From: DASSJM01 sp049587975
GTDB taxonomy: Bacteria > Actinomycetota > UBA4738 > HRBIN12
Assembly (NCBI GenBank): GCA_049587975.1
Contig: JBAVEY010000367.1
Location: 1-5,330 of the forward strand
Reading direction: 5' to 3'
DNA length: 5,330 nt
The notes under the pieces were generated by a model. The model saw only the letters and a program-made list of their open reading frames with translations, searched no databases and was not told where the DNA came from. Of this stretch, positions 1 through 4,076 are shown one piece after another (position 1 is the stretch's first letter; every line of letters starts with the position of its first letter). Both the position numbers and the translations under genes were made by a program.

Positions 1-234
1 GGGCGCGGCCGCCGCGGCCGCCGCAGGGGCGGAAGCGGGTGCTGCCGCGGCATCGCTCGCGGCGGGAGGTGCGGCGGCCGGGGCGGGCGTCTCGCCGGTC
101 TTCGCCCGGTGCGCACGGACGCCGGCCGCACGCGCACGGCCCTCGGCCACACGCCGGTCCGTCCCCTTCGCGAGTTCGTCTGCCAGGACCCGGTCGAAGG
201 TCTCCTGGTCGAGCGGTGTGTCGTCCCGGGCCAT
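1..234 (-). CDS. Partial protein with charged helical N-terminus and Ala/Pro-rich linker (3' end outside window); possible next subunit of the b6-type complex
   Basis: The frame starts at ATG (232-234) and stays open to the left edge, giving 78 residues of an unfinished protein. A purine-rich ribosome binding site, GAGGAGG, lies at 238-244. The start is 18 nt beyond the cytochrome b stop, so the genes are almost certainly co-transcribed. Residues 1-45 are charged and probably helical (MARDDTPLDQETFDRVL, then a Lys/Arg/Ala-rich stretch). Residues 47-78 are nearly all Ala and Pro with a few Ser, a typical flexible linker before a folded domain. No membrane helix or metal motif is reached. Inference from position: cytochrome b6 needs a partner carrying the C-terminal half of cytochrome b (subunit IV / QcrC-like, with the PEWY loop). 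This gene is the natural candidate, but a Rieske or cytochrome c subunit is equally possible. The visible residues do not decide it. Confidence 0.75.
   Translation of the reverse strand, partial: MARDDTPLDQETFDRVLADELAKGTDRRVAEGRARAAGVRAHRAKTGETPAPAAAPPAASDAAAAPASAPAAAAAAAP
4..24. repeat. Short GC-only tandem repeat coding for poly-alanine
   Basis: The nine-mer CGCGGCCGC occurs twice in tandem (4-12 and 13-21). On the minus strand it encodes a run of seven alanines in the linker of the partial gene. It is low-complexity coding sequence, probably prone to slippage, and not a mobile or regulatory repeat. Confidence 0.5.
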
Positions 235-252
235 CGTCCTCCTCTTCGCCTG

Positions 253-1005
253 TTAGAGCGGTCCCGAGATGCCGCCGTCCTTGCGGATCCGCCAGAAATG
301 GACCGCGAGGAAGATCACCAAGACGAACGGCAGCGCGAGCACGTGTAAGACGTACCAACGGAGCAACGTGTCCGGTCCCACGATCGCCCCGCCGAGCAGC
401 AGGAAGTTCGCCTGCTTCGCGATCAACGGCGAGTAGCCGGCGAGCGAGGTGCCCACCGTGACCGCCCATACCGCGAGCTGGTCCCAGGGCAACAGGTAGC
501 CCGTGAAGGACAGACCCAGCGTCAGGAACAGCAGGAGCACGCCGACGACCCAGTTGAACTCCCGGGGGGGCTTGTAGGAGCCGGTGTAGAAGACCCGGGC
601 CATGTGCAGGGTCACGCTGAACACCATCAGGTGGGCTCCCCACCTGTGCAGGTTCCTGACCAGGTCTCCGAAGAACACCGATGTCCGGATGTTCTGCATG
701 TCCGTGTAGGCCGCCGCCGAGCCGAGCTCGGCGGCCGGCCGGTAGAAGAACATCAGGTAGATCCCGGTCACGGTCAGCAGGATGAACAGGAAGAACGAGA
801 GACCGCCCAGGCAGAACGTGTAGGTCAGCTTCAGCCCGTGGCGCTTCATCTTCACGGGGTGCAGGTGGTAGAGCACGTTGTTCATGGTCGCGAGCGCCCG
901 GTCGCGCGACGTGTCTCGGTAGCCGCGGCGGAAGATCGATCCCGGCCGGAACATCGACTTCCAGACTTCGGTCTCGCGGACGCGGTCGAGGACTTCGCTC
1001 ACCAC
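253..1005 (-). CDS. qcrB: Cytochrome b6-type diheme subunit of a menaquinol:cytochrome c oxidoreductase (QcrB/PetB-like)
   Basis: This 250-residue membrane protein oxidises quinol and carries electrons across the membrane through two b haems. Four helices are visible, at roughly residues 61-88, 119-141, 150-172 and 213-238. Haem ligands are H120 and H134 (14 apart) on helix B and H221 and H236 (15 apart) on helix D; the 14/15 spacing is the b6f-type pattern. Cys65 in TFCLGG aligns with b6 Cys35, the covalent site of the extra high-spin haem c_n/c_i. LPWDQ (172-176) and the ending RKDGGISGPL match b6 closely. The N-terminus is about 30 residues longer than plant b6. The start is GTG, with GAAGG at 1013-1017, 7 nt upstream; the next codon is also GTG and could serve instead. 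The C-terminal half of a full cytochrome b is absent, as in split b6/subunit IV systems. It lies 27 nt after the ferredoxin gene. Confidence 0.96.
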   Translation of the reverse strand: MVSEVLDRVRETEVWKSMFRPGSIFRRGYRDTSRDRALATMNNVLYHLHPVKMKRHGLKLTYTFCLGGLSFFLFILLTVTGIYLMFFYRPAAELGSAAAYTDMQNIRTSVFFGDLVRNLHRWGAHLMVFSVTLHMARVFYTGSYKPPREFNWVVGVLLLFLTLGLSFTGYLLPWDQLAVWAVTVGTSLAGYSPLIAKQANFLLLGGAIVGPDTLLRWYVLHVLALPFVLVIFLAVHFWRIRKDGGISGPL

Positions 1006-1032
1006 GTTTTCGCCTTCGTCCCTTCCCCGGAC

Positions 1033-1431
1033 CTATCCGGCCTCGGCGCGTTGCGATTCGGGCACGGCGGCCATCGTGCGCTGTCCACGCGAGGCCTCCG
1101 GCAGCCGCGCATAGTACAGCGTGTCGGTGGGGCACCGGTCCACGCAGACAGAGCAGCGGGTGCACGCGTTGTCGTCCACGACGAACACCGAGTAGGCGTT
1201 GCGCACCTCGGCGCCGACCGCCTCGTCCTCGGCGCCCTCGACGATGTCCGTCGACATCATGTAGATGCAGTTCCAGGGGCAGACGTCCTCGCATGCGCGG
1301 CACAAGATGCAGTTGTCGGGGTCGAGCATCAGGTGTTTCGGTGACCTGACGCCCTTGGCGAGCCAGTCGGGGTCGACGGACTCCACGACGTAGTCCGTGT
1401 GGACGTCCACCTCGGTCTTGGTGAACGGCAT
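1033..1431 (-). CDS. 2x[4Fe-4S] ferredoxin-type subunit linked to the cytochrome b6 operon
   Basis: The 132-residue protein has two classic [4Fe-4S] motifs of the CxxCxxCxxxCP type: C41, C44, C47, C51 followed by Pro, and C90, C93, C96, C100 followed by Pro. An additional Cys is at 55. The motifs are separated by an acidic loop (about 62-75). The N-terminal 38 residues contain no membrane helix or export signal, so the protein should be cytoplasmic or peripheral on the inner face. GAGGGAG upstream of the ATG overlaps the 3' end of the preceding gene, whose stop is 14 nt away, indicating coupled translation. Family knowledge: such proteins pass single electrons within redox complexes. Inference: its place between a membrane protein and cytochrome b6, where a Rieske gene is usual, suggests it is a subunit or electron partner of this complex. 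It is not a Rieske protein, as there are no CxH/CxxH motifs. Ending electrons at or drawing them from low-potential carriers are both possible. Confidence 0.93.
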   Translation of the reverse strand: MPFTKTEVDVHTDYVVESVDPDWLAKGVRSPKHLMLDPDNCILCRACEDVCPWNCIYMMSTDIVEGAEDEAVGAEVRNAYSVFVVDDNACTRCSVCVDRCPTDTLYYARLPEASRGQRTMAAVPESQRAEAG

Positions 1432-1445
1432 GGGCTAGCGCTCCC

Positions 1446-1796
1446 TCAACGGTAGCCACCGGTCGGACGCTCGGCGGTGCCGCCGCGGAGCTTGCGGCGC
1501 CAGTTCTGCATGATCGCCCCGATCACGACGACGGTCACGAACGGGCCGATCGCGAGGTTCGCCGCGACGAAGTCCCGCGCGAGCGGTTGCCAGTCCGACG
1601 TCCCGGACAGGCCGCCCCAGCCGAGCTTCTGTTCGGCGAAGTAGAGCCAGGCGGAGGGGATGACGGCCATCGTGATCACGCTGAAGAAGGCGAACCCCAG
1701 CGAGAACAGGACGGCCTTGGTCCACGTCCACTCGAAGTTCCTGACGATCGGCTCGGCGCGTTCCTTCGCGCTGACCAGGAACCTCGGGACCCTCAT
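1446..1796 (-). CDS. Small two-helix membrane protein, first gene of the b6/ferredoxin operon, function unknown
   Basis: The 116-residue product is not from a family I recognise. It has a basic N-terminus (MRVPRFLVSAKERAEP), a first hydrophobic helix at about 26-53, a polar aromatic loop (54-75), a second helix at about 76-97, and a strongly basic tail beginning NWRRKLRGG. By the positive-inside rule both ends face the cytoplasm and the loop is outside. It has no Cys and its residues show no haem or cluster motif. The ATG is preceded by GGAGG, 4-5 nt upstream. It heads the operon and its end carries the ribosome binding site of the ferredoxin gene. Inference: it could anchor the soluble ferredoxin-type protein to the membrane or be a small structural subunit of the b6-type complex. 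Being a real gene is well supported by the start signal, membrane pattern and operon position. Confidence 0.85.
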   Translation of the reverse strand: MRVPRFLVSAKERAEPIVRNFEWTWTKAVLFSLGFAFFSVITMAVIPSAWLYFAEQKLGWGGLSGTSDWQPLARDFVAANLAIGPFVTVVVIGAIMQNWRRKLRGGTAERPTGGYR

Positions 1797-1873
1797 GCGG
1801 CCTCCGTCGACACGACCGTCCTTCTCCGTCCTTGCACGTCTCTGGGGCTTCGTCCGTGCCTGAACCGGGTCGG

Positions 1874-1879
1874 ATTATA
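1874..1879 (-). promoter_or_regulatory. Candidate -10 element TATAAT for the b6/ferredoxin operon
   Basis: On the minus strand a perfect TATAAT stands out in an otherwise GC-rich region. Transcription would begin near 1867, leaving a leader of about 70 nt before the ATG at 1796. No convincing -35 hexamer is found 16-19 bp upstream, which fits a promoter that depends on an activator. The inverted repeat at 1928-1945 would then be centred near -70, a usual place for a CRP-family activator. Confidence 0.45.
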
Positions 1880-1927
1880 GTCACGCGCTCCTCGGGTCCC
1901 GCGCAGTGGTGTACCCCCACCCCATGT

Positions 1928-1945
1928 TTGTGAATCGGTTCACAA
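1928..1945. promoter_or_regulatory. Perfect 18-bp inverted repeat, probable Rex operator (or CRP-family site)
   Basis: The sequence TTGTGAA-TCGG-TTCACAA is a flawless palindrome of two 7-bp arms around 4 bp. Established knowledge: the Rex repressor, which senses the NADH/NAD+ ratio, binds TTGTGAA-N4-TTCACAA, and its targets in Gram-positive bacteria include respiratory operons. The inner part, TGTGA-N6-TCACA, also fits the CRP/GlxR consensus, so the cognate protein cannot be decided by sequence alone; the outer TT/AA and inner AA/TT pairs favour Rex. It lies between the divergent b6-type and ccdA/caa3 gene groups, about 130 bp from the minus-strand ATG and 100 bp from the ccdA start, and could act on either. 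Confidence 0.8.
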
Positions 1946-1956
1946 GGCCGTCGGCC

Positions 1957-1986
1957 ACTATCGCAGGAGCGGGCGTTCGACCGCAA
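1957..1986 (-). promoter_or_regulatory. Alternative upstream promoter for the b6/ferredoxin operon
   Basis: On the minus strand TTGCGG (1986-1981) and GATAGT (1962-1957) are separated by 18 bp and resemble -35 and -10 hexamers. Transcription would begin near 1950, so the 1928-1945 inverted repeat would sit just downstream of the start, a repressor roadblock position. Both boxes are imperfect matches. Confidence 0.3.
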
Positions 1987-2032
1987 CCCACTGGGGTGGC
2001 CGATCCGGGACCGCTCACCCATGCGCCGACCC

Positions 2033-2038
2033 TAGACT
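2033..2038 (+). promoter_or_regulatory. Candidate -10 element TAGACT giving a leaderless ccdA transcript
   Basis: TAGACT fits the actinobacterial TANNNT -10 pattern and ends 6 nt before the GTG start of ccdA at 2045, so the transcript would begin at or next to the start codon. No ribosome binding site is visible before ccdA, consistent with leaderless translation. The -35 region is unremarkable. Confidence 0.45.
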
Positions 2039-2044
2039 GACGCC

Positions 2045-2791
2045 GTGACCGGGGCGCTCGCCGACTGGGTCCAGGAAGGTCTGGGGTCGTGGTGGGCCCC
2101 CGGCCTCGCGTTCGCCGCGGGGGTCGTCTCGTTCGCGTCGCCGTGCGTGTTCCCGCTCGTGCCCGGGTACCTCTCGTTCGTCGCGGGAGGAGAGGTCCGC
2201 GACGAGCGCCAGCCGGTCGTCCCGATCCTGCTGTTCATCGCGGGGTTCGCCGCGGTGTTCTCGGCGCTCGGCGCGTTCACCGGCGCGATGACCAGGCTGC
2301 TCCGTTCGCCGGCGGGGATCCGCATCTCGGGAGCGATCATCATCGCGTTCGGGGTCCTGATGGTCCTGTACGCCCTCCGGCTCGGGTCGCCGTCGCTGTT
2401 CGCCGAACGCCGGCCGCTGCTCGAGCGCGCGCGGCCCGGGCGAGCATGGGCCTTCCCGCTCGGGGTCGCATTCGGAGCGGGGTGGACGCCGTGCATCGGT
2501 CCCGTCCTCGCGGGTGTGCTGGCGATCGCTGGCTCACAGGGTGGGTCGCTGCGAGGAGCCCTCCTGCTGTTCGTCTACTCGATGGGGCTCGGGGTGCCGT
2601 TCCTGCTGGTCGGCGTCGGGATCCGCAAGCTGATGGACGCGCTCGCGTTCGTGAAGCGGAACTATCAGTGGATCGCGGGGGTCTCGGGGGTGATCATGAT
2701 CGGCATCGGCGTCCTGGTCGCGACCGACCTGTGGACCCGGATGCTCGGACCCGTCTTCCGCGCGATCAGCGGCTTCAACCCGCCGATCTGA
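2045..2791 (+). CDS. ccdA: CcdA-type thiol:disulfide electron carrier for cytochrome c biogenesis
   Basis: This 248-residue integral membrane protein moves reducing equivalents from cytoplasmic thioredoxin to the outside, keeping apocytochrome c cysteines reduced for haem attachment. It has six membrane helices and the two family Cys motifs: C34 in FASPCVFPLVPGYLSF and C150 in GWTPCIGPVLAG, the redox pair of CcdA and the DsbD core. Length is normal for CcdA. The GTG start is the first possible one after an in-frame TAG at 2033-2035; there is no clear ribosome binding site, which suggests a leaderless message. It lies 139 bp before coxB in the same direction. The c-type domain fused to CoxB, and possibly the covalent haem of cytochrome b6, explain why it is here. 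The usual partners (ResA, CcsA/ResC, CcsB/ResB) are not in the window. Confidence 0.95.
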   Translation: MTGALADWVQEGLGSWWAPGLAFAAGVVSFASPCVFPLVPGYLSFVAGGEVRDERQPVVPILLFIAGFAAVFSALGAFTGAMTRLLRSPAGIRISGAIIIAFGVLMVLYALRLGSPSLFAERRPLLERARPGRAWAFPLGVAFGAGWTPCIGPVLAGVLAIAGSQGGSLRGALLLFVYSMGLGVPFLLVGVGIRKLMDALAFVKRNYQWIAGVSGVIMIGIGVLVATDLWTRMLGPVFRAISGFNPPI

Positions 2792-2855
2792 GTCGACGGC
2801 TGACACGGATGAGGTCCCCGGGAGGAGGTACGCACCAGGAGCGAGGCACGTCCGC

Positions 2856-2909
2856 AGGCCCGGGCAAGGGTGCTACAGTGCGCCGGGCCTCGGTGCCCGT
2901 CTGAGGCCC
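2856..2909 (+). promoter_or_regulatory. Overlapping inverted repeats before coxB
   Basis: AGGCCCGG (2856-2863) is the exact reverse complement of CCGGGCCT (2883-2890), and GGGCCTC (2885-2891) pairs exactly with GAGGCCC (2903-2909). The middle segment can therefore pair with either side, but not both. No T-run follows, so it is not a standard terminator. The first pair brackets the candidate -10 of coxB; the second would form a hairpin at the 5' end of the coxB message, just ahead of the ribosome binding site. Base composition is high enough that chance is possible. Confidence 0.35.
2871..2879 (+). promoter_or_regulatory. Candidate extended -10 promoter for coxB-coxA
   Basis: TGCTACAGT combines the extended -10 TGn motif with TACAGT (2874-2879), a TANNNT hexamer. 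No strong -35 is visible. Transcription would start near 2886, giving a leader of about 45 nt that holds a 7-bp hairpin and the GGAGGG site at 2914-2919. It would allow oxidase genes to be expressed separately from ccdA. Confidence 0.4.
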
Positions 2910-2930
2910 ACGCGGAGGGATACGGGGAAG

Positions 2931-4061
2931 GTGCGCAGGCGAACGGTCGTGGTCCTGGGCCTCGTGGCCCTGGCCCTGGTGGCCGCGGCTTGCGTGCCGA
3001 ACGCCACCCAGTCCGCCCTCGAACCCAAGGGACCCTACGCGCAGAAGTCGTATGACCTGTACGTCCCGGTCTTCTGGGTCGCGGCGACCATCTTCTTCAT
3101 CGTCGAGGGGCTGCTCCTGCTGTTCGTGATCCGGTACCGCCACCGGAAGAAGCAGACGAGCCGGATCCCGCCTCAGATCCACGGCAACACCCGGCTCGAG
3201 ATCGCGTGGACGATCCTGCCGACGCTGATCCTTGCCGGCGTCGCGGTGCCGACGATCGCGACCATCTGGGACCTCGCGGCGAAGCCGCAAGGCGACGTCC
3301 TCGAGGTGAACGTGCTGGCGCACCAGTGGTGGTGGGAGTTCGACTATCCGGACCAGAAGATCCTCACCGCGAACGAGCTGCACATCCCGACGGGCAGACC
3401 CGTGTACCTGACGCTGTGCGCGGTGGGGTTCGGGTACGGCTCGCCCGTCCCCAGTCAGGGCGGCCAGCCCGCACCGAGCGCCTGCCAAACCGGCCCGCCG
3501 GACGGGCAGCCGCCCGTCTCGATCGGCGGGGCGGTGATCCATTCGTTCTGGGTCCCGCAGCTCGCCGGGACGCAGGACGTGATCCCCGACCAGACCAACC
3601 ACCTCACGATCCAGGCAGACGAACCGGGGGTCTACCAGGGGCAGTGCAAGGAGTTCTGCGGGCTCTCGCACGCGTACATGAAGTTCCGGGTGGTGGCGCA
3701 CACCCCTGAGGACTTCGATCGTTGGGTGACCGAGCAACAGGCCGAGGCATCGCCGGCGGAACCCGGCACCGACGCGGCCGCGGGTCAGGGCGTCTTCCTC
3801 CAGACGTGCACGGGGTGCCATGCGATCGCCGGGCTCGAGACGGCGAACGGGCAACCGGTGCTCGCCAACGGCGGGCCGAACCTGACGCACCTCATGAGCC
3901 GCCAGTGCTTCCGCGGATGCACGTTGGCCATGACCGATGAGAACCTGCGAAGCTGGATCTCGAACCCGAGAGCGGTCGAGGCGGGATCGTTCATGCCCGA
4001 TTACGGGCTGTCGTCCCAACAGATCGATCAGGTGATCGCGTTCCTGAACACGTTGGAGTGA
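2931..4061 (+). CDS. ctaC: Cytochrome c oxidase subunit II with fused cytochrome c domain (caa3 type)
   Basis: This 376-residue protein receives electrons in its c domain and passes them by CuA to subunit I. Residues 1-21 form a lipoprotein-like signal peptide (RRR, hydrophobic core, then AAAC with Cys21 as likely lipid site). Membrane helices lie at about 47-68 and 90-113. E90 in HGNTRLEIAW matches the K-channel entry Glu. WWWEF (133-137) is the electron-entry aromatic patch. CuA ligands are complete: H204, C239, E241, C243, H247, M250. The c domain (about 281-376) has CTGCH (C293, C296, H297) and likely axial M355. Unusual: a long Gly/Pro-rich insertion (about 163-199) with C163 and C185 before HSFWVP, and a CxxxC pair, C326/C330, inside the c domain. 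GTG start is chosen because the signal peptide begins there; GGAGGG is 11 nt upstream. The stop is 12 nt before ctaD. Confidence 0.96.
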   Translation: MRRRTVVVLGLVALALVAAACVPNATQSALEPKGPYAQKSYDLYVPVFWVAATIFFIVEGLLLLFVIRYRHRKKQTSRIPPQIHGNTRLEIAWTILPTLILAGVAVPTIATIWDLAAKPQGDVLEVNVLAHQWWWEFDYPDQKILTANELHIPTGRPVYLTLCAVGFGYGSPVPSQGGQPAPSACQTGPPDGQPPVSIGGAVIHSFWVPQLAGTQDVIPDQTNHLTIQADEPGVYQGQCKEFCGLSHAYMKFRVVAHTPEDFDRWVTEQQAEASPAEPGTDAAAGQGVFLQTCTGCHAIAGLETANGQPVLANGGPNLTHLMSRQCFRGCTLAMTDENLRSWISNPRAVEAGSFMPDYGLSSQQIDQVIAFLNTLE

Positions 4062-4064
4062 GGT

Positions 4065-4076
4065 GAGGATCCCTTG
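4065..4076 (+). promoter_or_regulatory. Ribosome binding site that fixes a TTG start for ctaD
   Basis: GAGG (4065-4068) lies 5 nt before TTG (4074-4076). The competing in-frame GTG at 4083 would be 14 nt away, too far for good initiation, so TTG is preferred. Only 12 nt separate the coxB stop from this start, implying coupled translation. Confidence 0.6.

Noticed and set aside
39..461. Two plus-strand open frames of 140 and 79 codons
   Set aside because: They are antisense to the partial left-edge gene and the end of cytochrome b, with Arg/Pro/Ser-rich products typical of GC-rich shadows.
604..1344. A 246-codon open frame on the plus strand
   Set aside because: It lies opposite the cytochrome b and ferredoxin genes, whose haem and cluster ligands are intact. 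The translated product is His/Val/Gln-rich shadow sequence.
1946..1956. GGCCG-T-CGGCC palindrome beside the Rex-like site
   Set aside because: Short, GC-only, with a one-base centre; expected often by chance in such sequence and it matches no operator I know.
1435..2022. A 195-codon open frame on the minus strand
   Set aside because: It covers the two-helix protein gene in another frame and the whole control region including the palindrome. Its product is Arg-rich without membrane or domain pattern, whereas the 1446-1796 frame has clean helices and a ribosome binding site.
2032..2537. Minus-strand open frames opposite ccdA
   Set aside because: ccdA has both conserved Cys motifs and six helices; the opposite frames have no recognisable features.
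2885..2909. Terminator for ccdA
   Set aside because: The 7-bp stem has an 11-nt loop and no T-run, and it lies downstream of a candidate coxB promoter, so it is more likely leader structure than an intrinsic terminator.
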